Assembly: GCF_002067135.1 (NCBI RefSeq)
Contig: NZ_CP020105.1
Coordinates: 1,736,001 to 1,800,000 of the forward strand
Length of the DNA: 64,000 bases
Reading direction: 5' to 3'
DNA from: Spirosoma rigui
GTDB taxonomy: Bacteria; Bacteroidota; Bacteroidia; Cytophagales; Spirosomataceae
Position 1 is the first letter of the stretch, and each line of letters begins with the position of its first letter. The position numbers and the translations under genes are program-made. Shown here piece after piece: positions 8,815 through 18,226 of the stretch. The notes under the pieces were generated by a model. It worked only from the letters and a program-made list of their open reading frames with translations. It was not told the DNA's origin and ran no database searches.

Positions 8815-10266
8815 ATGGATATTCAGGATCAAATTCATGATCAACTCAGCCGCCGGAATTTTTTGGGGCAATCGGGCGCGGGCTTAGGAGCCATTGCCCT
8901 GGCGTCGCTGCTGAACCCGTCGAATTTGTTCGCCGGCACATCGCCGGGCGAGAATCCTGCGGTTGGTAAACCCCACTTTCCGCCCAAGGTAAAGCGGGTC
9001 ATTTACCTGTTCCAAAGTGGAGCCCCTTCGCAACTGGACCTGTTTGACTACAAACCCAAACTTGAAGCCATGTGGGGGCAGGACCTGCCCGAATCCGTCC
9101 GGAAGGGGCAGCGGCTGACGGGAATGACCGCCGGACAGAGTCGGTTTCCGTTGGCCGCATCGACCTTCAAATTTGCCCAGCATGGGCCGGGTCGCATGTG
9201 GATGAGCGAGTTATTACCCCACACGGCCCGCATTGCGAATGATTTGACGTTCATTCGGTCGATGAATACCGAAGCCATTAACCACGATCCCGCCGTTACG
9301 TTTTTTCAGACAGGAAGTCAGCAGGCAGGGCGGCCTAGTTTCGGTTCCTGGATCAGTTACGGCCTGGGTTCCGACAACCAGAACATGCCCGCTTTTGTGG
9401 TTCTGCTCTCGAAAGGGCGCGATGGTGACCAGCCGCTTTACGCCAAGCTCTGGAGCAATGGTTTCCTGCCATCAGTTCATCAGGGCGTAGTGTTCCGGTC
9501 GGGACCCGATCCGGTCTACTACCTGAACAACCCGCCCGGCATCGATCGCCCAAGCCGTCGCCGGATGCTCGATTACCTGGCCAAGCTGCACCAGGAACAG
9601 TTTAAACACGTACTGGACCCGGAAATCAACAGCCGCATGGCGCAGTACGAAATGGCTTACCGGATGCAGACATCGGTGCCTGAAACACTGGATATTTCCA
9701 AAGAGCCGAACTACATTTTTGACATGTACGGTCCCGATAGCCGGAAACCCGGTACGTTTGCGGCCAACTGTCTGCTGGCCCGTAAGCTGATCGAGAAGGA
9801 TGTCAAGTTTGTGCAGCTGTACCACCAGGGGTGGGATCAGCACGGCAACCTGCCCAACGATATCAAAATCCAGACCAAGAGTGTGGACCAGGCGTCGGCT
9901 GCGCTCGTGATGGATCTCAAACAACGGGGTTTACTGGACGATACCCTCGTGATTTGGGGGGGTGAGTTCGGGCGTGGCCCCTACTCACAGGGTAAACTCA
10001 CCCGCGAGAACTACGGTCGCGACCACCACCCGCGCGCCTTTTCAATCTGGATGGCGGGGGCAGGCGTCAAAAAAGGAATGGTTTACGGGCAGACGGATGA
10101 TTTTGGTTATAATGTTGTCAACGAGCCGGTTCACGTGCACGACTTCCAGGCCACGGTGCTGCACCTGCTTGGTGTCGACCACGAAAAGCTGACCTTCAAA
10201 AGCCAGGGGCGTCGGTACCGCCTGACCGATGTTCATGGTAAGGTGGTGAAGCCACTGCTGGCCTGA
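8815..10266 (+). CDS. Tat-exported DUF1501 family protein
   Basis: The protein has 483 residues. The N-terminus has a twin-arginine signal, SRRNFLGQSGAG (Arg13-Arg14) followed by a hydrophobic stretch, so a folded, probably metal-containing protein is exported by Tat. The rest is a complete DUF1501 domain, a family distantly related to the alkaline phosphatase/sulfatase superfamily. Recognisable blocks are YLFQSGAPSQLDLFDYKP near residue 64, DLTFIRSMNTEAINHDPA near 143, QGWDQHGNLP near 342 and WGGEFGRGPYSQ near 381. The His and Asp residues in the last blocks fit metal ligands. DUF1501 genes almost always sit beside DUF1549/DUF1553 genes, as here, so they are expected to work together. The gene closes the cluster and is followed by a strong terminator. 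Its reaction is not established. Confidence 0.88.
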   Translation: MDIQDQIHDQLSRRNFLGQSGAGLGAIALASLLNPSNLFAGTSPGENPAVGKPHFPPKVKRVIYLFQSGAPSQLDLFDYKPKLEAMWGQDLPESVRKGQRLTGMTAGQSRFPLAASTFKFAQHGPGRMWMSELLPHTARIANDLTFIRSMNTEAINHDPAVTFFQTGSQQAGRPSFGSWISYGLGSDNQNMPAFVVLLSKGRDGDQPLYAKLWSNGFLPSVHQGVVFRSGPDPVYYLNNPPGIDRPSRRRMLDYLAKLHQEQFKHVLDPEINSRMAQYEMAYRMQTSVPETLDISKEPNYIFDMYGPDSRKPGTFAANCLLARKLIEKDVKFVQLYHQGWDQHGNLPNDIKIQTKSVDQASAALVMDLKQRGLLDDTLVIWGGEFGRGPYSQGKLTRENYGRDHHPRAFSIWMAGAGVKKGMVYGQTDDFGYNVVNEPVHVHDFQATVLHLLGVDHEKLTFKSQGRRYRLTDVHGKVVKPLLA

Positions 10267-10358
10267 ACCCGCCCGCTGCGGTGCGGTAAGCCGCCGGTAG
10301 GGGCATCATCTGCATCGATAGTACCGCTGAGTTATTGTCTGGTACTTTTCTGGGTGAT

Positions 10359-10399
10359 AAAGTAAGGAGCCACGTCTTTTCAGCGTGGCTCCTTACTTT
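10359..10399 (+). terminator. Strong rho-independent terminator of the PSD1/DUF1501 cluster
   Basis: A perfect 16-bp stem (10359-10374 with 10384-10399) encloses a 9-nt loop, and the right arm ends in a T run. It lies 92 bp after the DUF1501 stop. The right arm also contains TACTTTTG (10394-10401), which matches the -7 promoter element, directly before the next gene. Confidence 0.9.
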
Positions 10400-10405
10400 T
10401 GTGGT

Positions 10406-11542
10406 ATGCAGCAGCAACTAGATACGTGGATTCGGGCATTGGTACGTTGGGCCGGATATGTTCCTAATCGGGATCTTTCGGGTTGGGTACTACTTACGAT
10501 AGCCATACTGATGGGGCTGGCCGTCGACTTTGTCGTGACGCAGGTAATCCGGTTCATAGTCCGGCGTCGTCCGTTCCAAACGCTGAATTTTCTGAAAATA
10601 TATGCCCGCTGGGCATTCTATGTTTTTGTTCCGTCGCTGTTTTTCCTGCTGGCGACGAATATCCAGTCAACGCGGTTTCTGCGTCGCCACCCCGTTGCCG
10701 ATAAAGCCGCCGAAGTATTGTTTCTGATCGCTACCACCTGGCTGGTTGTTCAGTTGCTGAAGGTAGGGGAGTTATTGCTGATCCGCCAATACGACACGGC
10801 TCTTGACGTTAACCTGTCGCACCGAAAATTCGTGACGCAGGTACGTTTCTTTCGCCGGTTGCTGGTGTCGGGTATCATTGTCATCAGTGCGTCGCTGCTG
10901 TTGATTTCGTTTCAGGGAAGTCGGAAGGTAGGGTTGAGCGTGTTGACATCGGCGGGGGTCGTATCCGTACTGATTGGTTTTGCCGCCCAGAAAACACTGG
11001 CTAACCTAATGGCGGGTATTCAGATTGCCTTTAACCAGCAAATCCGGCTCGATGATGCGGTTGTTGTCGAGAAAGAGTGGGGCCGGATTGAAGAAATCAA
11101 CCTGACTAGTGTCATCGTCCGGCTTTGGGACCGTCGGCGGCTGATCTTACCCATCACGTATTTTGTTGAAACGCCATTTGAGAACTGGACCCGTTCTGAT
11201 GCGTCCATTACGGGTGTTATTTTTCTGTATCTGGACTACAACGTACCCATCGACAAACTTCGGCAGAAAGCACATGAACTGGCCGAAGCCGATCCGCTCT
11301 GGACGGGCGAAACATTTGCCGTTCAGGTAACCGATACGCAGCCAACCTGCATTGTTGTCCGGGTGCTGGTATCGGCGCGGGATGCACCCTCTGCTTTCGA
11401 TCTGCGCTGCCATCTCCGGGAGAGCCTGGTTGCATTCCTGCGTGACGAGTATCCGCAAAGTCTGCCTCAAACGCGTTTGTTACTGGCGGAGGAAATGAAG
11501 CCAAAAGACGTACAATCCGGACAGGAACGCAAAATTGGCTAG
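10406..11542 (+). CDS. MscS-family mechanosensitive ion channel
   Basis: The protein has 378 residues from the ATG chosen here. A GTG 21 bp upstream in the same frame lies inside the terminator hairpin and is rejected. There are about four to five membrane helices (roughly residues 20-40, 60-80, 95-120, 155-175 and 180-205). The pore helix and beta domain typical of MscS follow: GVVSVLIGFAAQKTLANLMAG near 190-210, then a D-D-A-V-V-V strand and WGRIEEINLTSVIVRLWDRR. Such channels open under membrane tension and release solutes during hypo-osmotic shock. The C-terminal part (about 270-360) is a normal MscS cytoplasmic domain. The gene appears to be a single transcription unit. Family assignment is secure; which MscS subgroup it belongs to is not. 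Confidence 0.88.
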   Translation: MQQQLDTWIRALVRWAGYVPNRDLSGWVLLTIAILMGLAVDFVVTQVIRFIVRRRPFQTLNFLKIYARWAFYVFVPSLFFLLATNIQSTRFLRRHPVADKAAEVLFLIATTWLVVQLLKVGELLLIRQYDTALDVNLSHRKFVTQVRFFRRLLVSGIIVISASLLLISFQGSRKVGLSVLTSAGVVSVLIGFAAQKTLANLMAGIQIAFNQQIRLDDAVVVEKEWGRIEEINLTSVIVRLWDRRRLILPITYFVETPFENWTRSDASITGVIFLYLDYNVPIDKLRQKAHELAEADPLWTGETFAVQVTDTQPTCIVVRVLVSARDAPSAFDLRCHLRESLVAFLRDEYPQSLPQTRLLLAEEMKPKDVQSGQERKIG

Positions 11543-11714
11543 CAAGCCGCGATCCGTCGTACTACGGATGCGTATCTGGTTGTCAGCCTGAGGTACGAGA
11601 GATTTTGGTAACCGGCTGAAAAAGCTGGTTACCCAGGAGCATTTACTACTTGGGAGGGAAAATGGGAGGGTACAAGGCTTTCGGGCCTGCTTCATCGGTA
11701 GTATGCGTTTCGGT

Positions 11715-11722
11715 TATATTTG
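11715..11722 (+). promoter_or_regulatory. -7 promoter element TATATTTG
   Basis: An exact match to the Bacteroidota -7 consensus TAnnTTTG lies 19 bp before the ATG of the serine hydrolase gene at 11742. The short leader fits the group. Confidence 0.6.
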
Positions 11723-11741
11723 GTAAAAATACCATCCACCG

Positions 11742-12899
11742 ATGAACCGACTTCTCCGCCTACTACTGGGCTTACTACTTCTCCTGGGCGCAGCCTATGC
11801 CGCTACCTACACCAACAAACTGGCTCACCTGCGCAACTTCGTTACGTGGGGGCCGCACACAATCTACGATTTCAGAACCCATCCAATCCGCATCGTTGAC
11901 AATGGTGACGCACCCCAACCCTGGCCGCTCGATAGTGCCTACAACAAGCGCGACATACCCCGTAACCTGATCGATAGTATAGAGAAGCAGAAGACCATTG
12001 CGTTTCTGGTTTTTCAGAATGGCAAACTCCGGTACGAGCGGTACTGGAACCACGGTAAAGACTCGCTGAGTGGCTCCTTTTCGGCGGCTAAAAGTATTAT
12101 TTCGCTACTTGTCGGTATCGCACTGGATGAAGGACGTATCAAGAGTATCGACCAACCCGTCGGCGATTACCTGGATCACTTTCGGGAAGGCGAACTGCGC
12201 CGAATTCGGATCCGGGATCTGCTTACCATGAGCAGCGGTCTGAGCTGGAAAGAGTCAGACAAAAGTTACTTCAGCCTGAACGCCTACGGCTACTACGGAG
12301 ACGATATGGCGTATACCGTCGATAAGATGGCCGTTAAAGAAGCACCGGGTGTGAATTGGGAGTATCGGTCGGGCGACACGCAGGTGCTGGGCCTGCTGGT
12401 GGAGAAAGTATTTGGGAAGTCAATTTCAGCGCTGGTTTCTGAGCGCTTTGCCCGACCAATGCATTTTGAGCATGATGCCGTCTGGCTGCTCGACGGGGCC
12501 GGAAAACACGAAAAAGCGTTCTGCTGCTTCAACGCTATTGCCCGCGACTATGGCCGGTTTGGGCAACTGGTACTGAATAAAGGGATGTGGAACGGCCGGA
12601 AAATTGTGTCGGAAGCCTACCTCAAGCAGGCTACTACGCCCGCTAGCTACCTCAAAGACCCGACCGAAAATAACCAGCCTGTCGACTACTACGGGTTTCA
12701 ATACTGGATCGTGAATCACCCGAACGGTATGAAAATCCCCTCTATGAATGGCCTGTTCGGACAGTACGTGTACATACTGCCCGAACAGAATGCCGTCATC
12801 GTTCGGTTGGGTAATTCACCCCTCGAACGATTTGTTCACCATTACCAGCCCGAAAATTTCTACTACATCGACGCTGGTTTATCCATGCTGGATAAGTAA
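11742..12899 (+). CDS. Serine beta-lactamase-like hydrolase (class C / NylB-like)
   Basis: The protein has 385 residues. A hydrophobic N-terminal helix (RLLRLLLGLLLLLGA) anchors or exports it. The catalytic S-x-x-K motif is SAAKS at about residues 112-116, with Ser and Lys spaced as in class C beta-lactamases, DD-peptidases and 6-aminohexanoate-dimer hydrolase. The second motif is Y-R-S in WEYRSGD, where the family has Y-x-N or Y-x-S. The C-terminal block GLFGQYVYILPEQNAVIVRLG is typical of the family. Substrates in this group are very diverse (esters, amides, D-peptides), so a role in antibiotic resistance should not be assumed. It has its own promoter element and no obvious operon partner; glpK follows in the opposite direction. 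Confidence 0.85.
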   Translation: MNRLLRLLLGLLLLLGAAYAATYTNKLAHLRNFVTWGPHTIYDFRTHPIRIVDNGDAPQPWPLDSAYNKRDIPRNLIDSIEKQKTIAFLVFQNGKLRYERYWNHGKDSLSGSFSAAKSIISLLVGIALDEGRIKSIDQPVGDYLDHFREGELRRIRIRDLLTMSSGLSWKESDKSYFSLNAYGYYGDDMAYTVDKMAVKEAPGVNWEYRSGDTQVLGLLVEKVFGKSISALVSERFARPMHFEHDAVWLLDGAGKHEKAFCCFNAIARDYGRFGQLVLNKGMWNGRKIVSEAYLKQATTPASYLKDPTENNQPVDYYGFQYWIVNHPNGMKIPSMNGLFGQYVYILPEQNAVIVRLGNSPLERFVHHYQPENFYYIDAGLSMLDK

Positions 12900-12982
12900 C
12901 GTAATGCAGTCTTGCGGATCTGCTAACCCTGCTGCCGATGCTTCGCCACCGATGCCTACCGGGTCTTTAGTAGCAAACTTCA

Positions 12983-14488
12983 TCATTCTTCCCAGCCGAA
13001 CGAGCGTTCGATGGCTTTCTGCCAGCCGCGCATCAGCTTTGTGCGTTGGGCATCGTCCATTGTCGACTCATACGTGCGGGCAACTCCCCAGTTCTGGCGA
13101 AGATCATCGAGATTCTGGTAGTAGCCTACGGCCAGGCCAGCCGCGTAGGCTGCACCGAGGGCGGTCGTTTCAGTCATGCGCGGGCAAACGACCGGACCGT
13201 TTAGTACATCGGCCTGAAACTGCATGAGCAGTGAGTTGACAACCATCCCGCCATCGACCCGGAGTGACCGCAGCGATACCCCGGCGTCCTGCTCCATAGC
13301 CCGAACAACGTCGACGGTCTGGTAAGCGGTAGCTTCGAGTACGGCTCTGGCCAGATGACCCTTCGTGACAAAGCGGGTAAGGCCGGCAATGACGCCCCGC
13401 GCATCTGACTTCCAGTGGGGCGCGTAGAGTCCTGAGAAAGCCGGCACAAAATAAGCTCCGCCGTTATCCTCTACCGAACGGGCCAGGGGTTCTATATCGG
13501 TACTTTTTTTGATGATGCCGAGGTTGTCGCGCAGCCACTGTACGAGAGCACCTGTAATGGCGACGCTGCCTTCGAGAGCGTAGTGAACGGGTTCATTCTG
13601 GAACTGGTAGGCCACCGTGGTCAACAGGCCGCAGGTTGAGGGGCGCAATTCGGTGCCCGTGTTCATGAGCAGAAAGCAACCTGTTCCGTAGGTATTTTTA
13701 GCCTGTCCTGGTTCAAAGCAGGTTTGTCCGACCAGAGCCGCCTGCTGATCGCCCAGGATACCCGCGATAGGAACGCCCGGCAGCACTTCTGACTGGACCG
13801 TGCCGTATACTTCACTGCTGGGCCGGATAACGGGGAGCATGGCGCGCGGTACCGTAAACGCATCGAGCAGGTCATTATCCCAATCCAGCGTTTTCAGGTC
13901 CATCAACTGGGTACGGCTGGCGTTGGTGACATCGGTCAGGTGCAGCCCCCCGGTGGGGCCGCCGGTCAGGTTCCAGACCACAAAGGAGTCCATATTGCCG
14001 AAGAGGGCATCGCCCCGCTCGGCATCCTCCCGCAGGCCTGCTACGTTGTCGAGCAGCCATTTGAGTTTGAGCCCGCTGAAGTATGTAGCCAGCGGCAGGC
14101 CGGTTTTATCCCGGAACCGATCCTGTCCGTCGGGGCTGACGGCGGCAAACTGCGCCACCAGCTCGGCGGTACGCATGTCCTGCCAGACAATAGCGTTATA
14201 ATAGGGCTTACCGGTTTTGCGATTCCAGACAACGGCGGTTTCGCGCTGGTTGGTAATGCCAACGGCGGCAATATCGGCCGTTGATAGTTTGCCTTTGATA
14301 CGGGCCAGGGCTACGACTTCGAGGGTGTTTTTCCAGATCTCTTCCGGATCATGCTCCACCCAGCCGGGCTGGGGGTAGATCTGTTTATGTTCCTTCTGAG
14401 CCTGTGAAATGATCTGGCCCTGCCGGTCGAACACAATGCACCGGGTGCTGGTGGTACCCTGGTCAATAGCAGCTACGTAAGTGGGCAT
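12983..14488 (-). CDS. glpK: Glycerol kinase
   Basis: The protein has 501 residues, the usual length for bacterial glycerol kinases. It begins with the FGGY-kinase phosphate-binding loop [11 protein letters not shown]. It continues with [18 protein letters not shown] (glycerol-binding region, about 81-98), [13 protein letters not shown] (about 242-254) and the ATP-binding block [12 protein letters not shown] (about 266-277). The signature [16 protein letters not shown] is near 405. The enzyme phosphorylates glycerol to sn-glycerol 3-phosphate with ATP in the cytoplasm, trapping glycerol brought in by the facilitator encoded 509 bp upstream. No glycerol-3-phosphate dehydrogenase or GlpR-type regulator is visible nearby. 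Confidence 0.97.
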   Translation of the reverse strand: MPTYVAAIDQGTTSTRCIVFDRQGQIISQAQKEHKQIYPQPGWVEHDPEEIWKNTLEVVALARIKGKLSTADIAAVGITNQRETAVVWNRKTGKPYYNAIVWQDMRTAELVAQFAAVSPDGQDRFRDKTGLPLATYFSGLKLKWLLDNVAGLREDAERGDALFGNMDSFVVWNLTGGPTGGLHLTDVTNASRTQLMDLKTLDWDNDLLDAFTVPRAMLPVIRPSSEVYGTVQSEVLPGVPIAGILGDQQAALVGQTCFEPGQAKNTYGTGCFLLMNTGTELRPSTCGLLTTVAYQFQNEPVHYALEGSVAITGALVQWLRDNLGIIKKSTDIEPLARSVEDNGGAYFVPAFSGLYAPHWKSDARGVIAGLTRFVTKGHLARAVLEATAYQTVDVVRAMEQDAGVSLRSLRVDGGMVVNSLLMQFQADVLNGPVVCPRMTETTALGAAYAAGLAVGYYQNLDDLRQNWGVARTYESTMDDAQRTKLMRGWQKAIERSFGWEE

Positions 14489-14997
14489 ATTATTGATAGA
14501 TAGGAGGTTGCTTTTAACATGTTTCTATTTGGCAGCAGGATCAGCCGCCACACTGTGACATTATATCGAATGAATGAGGATGAATGCCAATTTTTACTGG
14601 AAATGAAGGCAAATCACGAAAAGTATCTCCAACGCATTGATGCGTAAATTATTCATCAGGGCTCGCACGAAGACTGTGGGAGTGACAATTTTTTGATAAA
14701 TAACGTCATTGCATACGGGGATGCCCTTAGGGAAATCAATGACCAACTAAATCAAAAAAAGCCCTTCTAATCCGGTACATACGTTTTTATCATTAGCTGG
14801 AATAAACTTAGGCTGAGGAACGAACAAGAGTAAAACAGGCAAGACCGGCGTACTGCAACGTTCCGAAGCAAATGAGCAGGATGCTCAAAACGCTGCTGAG
14901 CCATTTTTCAGGCGACTTGCTACTCAACCTGCGTATGAAGCCAGTCCCTCTCCAGGAAAATGTGATGAAGGGCTGGCGCATTTGGAAGCATGAAAAG
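14489..14997. other. 509-bp gap between glpF and glpK without a clear gene
   Basis: The gap lies between the 3' end of glpF and the start of glpK, both read leftwards. I found no convincing gene and no exact TAnnTTTG element for glpK on the minus strand. A 25-codon reading frame at 14570-14647 (plus strand, MNEDECQFLLEMKANHEK...) has no recognisable relatives and is not annotated. The part between about 14640 and 14830 is more AT-rich than its surroundings and could hold the glpK control region. Confidence 0.5.
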
Positions 14998-15723
14998 CTA
15001 CAGTGTATACCAGCGAATCAATAGCCCGCCAATGATGCCGCCAACAATAGGGCCAATGACCGGTACCCAGGCATACCCCCAGTCCGACGAGCCTTTGCCC
15101 GCAATGGGTAGCAGGGCGTGGGCCAGCCTTGGGCTGAGGTCACGCGCCGGATTGATGCTGTACCCCGTAGTACCGCCCAGCGACAGGCCAATGCTCCAGA
15201 CAAGCATCCCTACTAGATAAGGGCCAACGCCAACGGCCAACTCCCCCAGATTTTTAGACGAGATACCCGCCAGGCCCAGAATGAGTACGATCGTGGCCAG
15301 CGTTTCGCTCCAGGTGTTGGCTCCGAGGCTACGAATAGCCGGTCCGGTTGCAAAGCAAGCCAGTTTGTCTGCCGGCTCGGGCGTGGTAGCCCAATGCGGC
15401 AGGTAGTGCAACCAAACAAGGGTGGCGCCCAGGAATCCACCGATCATCTGCGCTCCGATGTAAGGCATTACATGACTGTAGTCGTTGGTGGCGACGGCGA
15501 AGGCAATTGTAACGGCCGGGTTGAGGTGAGCGTCGACGCTCCCGAAGGCTTTGGCAACAAAGACGCCGATCATTACGGCGAAAGCCCATCCTGCCGTGAT
15601 GACAATCCAGCCGCCGGACTCGCCTTTTGTTCGTTTCAGTACTACGTTGGCTACTACGCCGTTGCCCAGCAGTAGCAGCACCATTGTTCCAATTAATTCA
15701 CCGAGAAAGGGAGAGGTTTGCAT
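14998..15723 (-). CDS. glpF: Aquaporin-family glycerol uptake facilitator
   Basis: The protein has 241 residues and six expected transmembrane helices with two re-entrant half-helices. The two signature boxes are NPAVTIAF (about 68-75, an intact NPA box) and NPARDLSPRLAH (about 197-208). The aspartate after the second NPA-R (NPARD) is the residue that marks glyceroporins (GlpF) rather than water-selective aquaporins. It should conduct glycerol and other small polyols passively across the inner membrane. Its position upstream of and codirectional with glpK supports glycerol as substrate, although the 509-bp gap suggests that the two may have separate promoters. Confidence 0.95.
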   Translation of the reverse strand: MQTSPFLGELIGTMVLLLLGNGVVANVVLKRTKGESGGWIVITAGWAFAVMIGVFVAKAFGSVDAHLNPAVTIAFAVATNDYSHVMPYIGAQMIGGFLGATLVWLHYLPHWATTPEPADKLACFATGPAIRSLGANTWSETLATIVLILGLAGISSKNLGELAVGVGPYLVGMLVWSIGLSLGGTTGYSINPARDLSPRLAHALLPIAGKGSSDWGYAWVPVIGPIVGGIIGGLLIRWYTL

Positions 15724-15801
15724 AAAAAAATGTCGTGGTCAGCCAGGGGACGCTCCTCGACTTGATTCAAGGTTTAGGAATAGTTTGTGCGAATTAAGTC
15801 A

Positions 15802-15809
15802 TATTTTTG
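15802..15809 (+). promoter_or_regulatory. -7 promoter element TATTTTTG
   Basis: An exact TAnnTTTG match lies 76 bp upstream of the quinone-oxidoreductase-like gene at 15885. A TTTG is also present at 15784-15787. Confidence 0.5.
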
Positions 15810-15884
15810 GTGCATTCGCAATTCAGGGTGTGAAACGAAGAGTATCCATTTCCTTCGCACCACAACGCTCTTACTCACTCATCA

Positions 15885-16856
15885 ATGAAAAGCATCTTAT
15901 TTGAGCAAACTGGCAAACCCACCCAAATCCTCAAAACGACCGACATCGCTACCCCCGAACCGGGCCCTAATGAAGTACGGGTGAAGGTTATTGCCGCTCC
16001 CATCAATCCATCCGACATCATGTTCGTGCAAAACCTATACGGCATCCGGCCCAAGCTGCCATCGGGTGCGGGCTTCGAAGGTGTCGGTATCGTTGATGCT
16101 CTGGGCGAAGGCGTTCAGATGCGGACCGGCATGCGCGTGAGTTTTACGAGTGTGGGTACCTGGGCCGAATACGCGATTACTCACCAGCGCAGCCTGATTC
16201 CGGTGCCAAATGCCATGACGGACGAGGTGGCGGCTCAGCTGTTTGTCAATCCGTTCACGGCCTATGCCATGGTGCAGGAATCCGGAGTGCCCGAAGGTGG
16301 CTGGCTGATGATAACGGCTGCCGGGTCGGCATTTGGCAAAATGGTCATTCAACTCTGCCAGCTGCAGGGTATCAAGACCATCGGTACTGTTCGGCGCAAC
16401 GACCTGAACGATGAACTTAAAGCCCTCGGCCTTACCGAAGTTATCAACACCGAAACCGAGAGCATGACGACCCGCGTTCGGGACATTACCGATGGGCAGG
16501 GGGTAAGTTGCGTGCTCGATGCCGTTGGGGGCCATACGGCATCCGAAGCGCTGACGTGCCTGGCCAAAGGGGGGACTCTTTTTATGTACGGACTTATGAG
16601 TTTGCAGGACCCGGCTATCAACGCTGGACTGATGATTTTTAGGGAACTGACTGTCAAAGGGTTCTGGCTCACCGACTGGATGCGCCGGGTCGATAGTCAA
16701 ACCCGGCAGTCGGTAGCGCAAAACGTAATTACCTTATTATCTTCGGGTAAAATTCAGCTGCCGGTCGAGGCTGCCTACGGGCTCGACCGGATTGCGGAAG
16801 CCATTGAGCATGCTGACCGGCCAGGGCGCCGGGGTAAAATTTTACTGAGGCCTTAG
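15885..16856 (+). CDS. Medium-chain dehydrogenase/reductase (quinone oxidoreductase / enoyl reductase-like)
   Basis: The protein has 323 residues. The N-terminal GroES-like domain has APINPSDIMFVQNLYG and the G-x-E-G-x-G-x-V block AGFEGVGIVDALGEG. The Rossmann NADPH-binding motif is ITAAGSAFGKMVIQLCQLQG at about residues 145-165. No zinc-binding cysteine or histidine cluster of alcohol dehydrogenases is visible, so it belongs to the zinc-free branch with NADPH:quinone reductases and trans-2-enoyl-CoA reductases. The typical chemistry is NADPH-dependent reduction of a carbon-carbon double bond next to a carbonyl. The substrate is not predictable. It is followed 91 bp later by the AlkB-like hydroxylase gene, but a functional link is not shown. 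Confidence 0.85.
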   Translation: MKSILFEQTGKPTQILKTTDIATPEPGPNEVRVKVIAAPINPSDIMFVQNLYGIRPKLPSGAGFEGVGIVDALGEGVQMRTGMRVSFTSVGTWAEYAITHQRSLIPVPNAMTDEVAAQLFVNPFTAYAMVQESGVPEGGWLMITAAGSAFGKMVIQLCQLQGIKTIGTVRRNDLNDELKALGLTEVINTETESMTTRVRDITDGQGVSCVLDAVGGHTASEALTCLAKGGTLFMYGLMSLQDPAINAGLMIFRELTVKGFWLTDWMRRVDSQTRQSVAQNVITLLSSGKIQLPVEAAYGLDRIAEAIEHADRPGRRGKILLRP

Positions 16857-16947
16857 CGGAGTTGGCGATGTGTTGTGGGCCGACTGGAGAGGCTTGTTCT
16901 GCGTAACATGAAAGCACCACCTATGCACACACAAATCGCTACCTGCC

Positions 16948-18078
16948 ATGAACCCATTCAAGAAGTTCGCTTTCCTCTGGTCGTACAGCCTCCCGGTGGT
17001 GATCGTAGGAACCTATTATCTCTTCGGGCCAGCCTGGCTATTTGCTGGGACAATTTTCACGTACGTCGTCATTCCACTGCTCGATCTGTTATCGGGTAAT
17101 GACCGGACCAACATTGGCCGGGATACCTACGATGAAGCTATCAATGATCGCTATTTCGACGTACTGGTGTACTCGTTCGTGTATCTGCACTATGCCGTTA
17201 TTGGCTGGGCATGCTACGTGCTGGTAACCGTAAACCTGACCAGCTGGCAACAGGTAGGGCTTATCTACAGCGTTGGGGTGTTTGGGGGCGGCATCATCAA
17301 CATTGCGCACGAATTGGGGCACCGTAGTAGTCCTTTCGCTCAGGCTCATGCCAGGGCGGCTTTGCTGTCGGTTAGCTACATGCACTTTATCATTGAGCAC
17401 AACCGGGGTCACCATGTCCACGTAGCAACGCCTGTTGACCCGGCTACCTCACGTAAAGACCAGACGTTGTATGCTTTCTGGATGCAGACGCTGGTGGGGA
17501 GCTACCGCAGCGCGTGGCAAATTGAGCAGCGGTCACTGGCCAAAGCGGGTAAGTCCGTCTGGAGCCGGCATAACGAGATGCTCTGGTTTGCCGTTTTACC
17601 CCTTGGCTTCTGCGCCTTGCTGACCGCCGGTTTCAGCAGTTGGGTCGGCTATGTTACCTGGATCGTACCGGTTCTGTTTTTCGCCCAGAGTCTGATTGCC
17701 ATCCTGCTGCTTGAATCGGTCAATTACATCGAACATTACGGCATTACCCGCCGGGCGCTGCCTGCCGCGCCCGGCCAGCCCGTGCGGTATGAGCGGGTCA
17801 ACCCGCTTCATTCCTGGAACGCCAGCCAGTTCATCAGCAATCTTGTTCTATTTCAGCTACAGCGGCATTCTGATCACCACGCTTATGCGGCCCGCCCTTA
17901 TCAGGTCCTACGCCATTTTGACGAAGCACCCCAACTGCCATTCGGCTATGCGCTCATGATCCTCATCAGTCACATCCCGCCGTTGTGGTTCCGGCTCATG
18001 AATCCACGACTGGAACGTTGGCAGGCCCGTGCCTACCAGCCCGAGGAGATTGCCCGGGTTGTGAAGCAGTTTGCCTAA
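16948..18078 (+). CDS. AlkB-like membrane-bound di-iron hydroxylase/alkane monooxygenase
   Basis: The protein has 376 residues and about six transmembrane helices. The conserved histidine boxes of the AlkB/xylene monooxygenase branch are present: HELGHR (about 125-130), EHNRGHHVHVATPVDPATSR (about 150-169, with the H-x3-HH box) and LQRHSDHHAYAARPY (about 306-320, the last HH box). NYIEHYGITR near 260 is the AlkB-specific NYIEHYGL-like signature. These histidines hold two iron atoms, and such enzymes insert oxygen into terminal methyl groups of alkanes or fatty chains. Electrons normally come from a rubredoxin and its reductase. No rubredoxin gene is visible in the window, so the partner must be elsewhere. 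The true substrate could be a lipid rather than a free alkane. Confidence 0.88.
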   Translation: MNPFKKFAFLWSYSLPVVIVGTYYLFGPAWLFAGTIFTYVVIPLLDLLSGNDRTNIGRDTYDEAINDRYFDVLVYSFVYLHYAVIGWACYVLVTVNLTSWQQVGLIYSVGVFGGGIINIAHELGHRSSPFAQAHARAALLSVSYMHFIIEHNRGHHVHVATPVDPATSRKDQTLYAFWMQTLVGSYRSAWQIEQRSLAKAGKSVWSRHNEMLWFAVLPLGFCALLTAGFSSWVGYVTWIVPVLFFAQSLIAILLLESVNYIEHYGITRRALPAAPGQPVRYERVNPLHSWNASQFISNLVLFQLQRHSDHHAYAARPYQVLRHFDEAPQLPFGYALMILISHIPPLWFRLMNPRLERWQARAYQPEEIARVVKQFA

Positions 18079-18139
18079 CCCGCTACAGGCCAAACGTATC
18101 TATTGCCTAAGTTTATCTTTTCATTAAAACGGCCTTGCT

Positions 18140-18147
18140 TATATTTG
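18140..18147 (+). promoter_or_regulatory. -7 promoter element TATATTTG
   Basis: An exact TAnnTTTG match lies upstream of the ExbB-like gene. The distance to the ATG at 18227 is 79 bp, and to an alternative TTG start at 18176 it is 28 bp. Confidence 0.55.
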
Positions 18148-18226
18148 ACAACAATATCCGACGAAACCAGCGCGTTTGTTTCCAAACCGGTTGTTTCGTT
18201 TGATCTCATCCACTTACCCGATTTAT

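Noticed and set aside
10385..10405. GTG start for the MscS gene giving seven extra residues
   Set aside because: The codons lie inside the terminator hairpin, and the ATG at 10406 gives a normal N-terminus.
14570..14647. 25-codon reading frame between glpF and glpK
   Set aside because: It is too short to judge, has no family resemblance and no promoter element; it may be chance.
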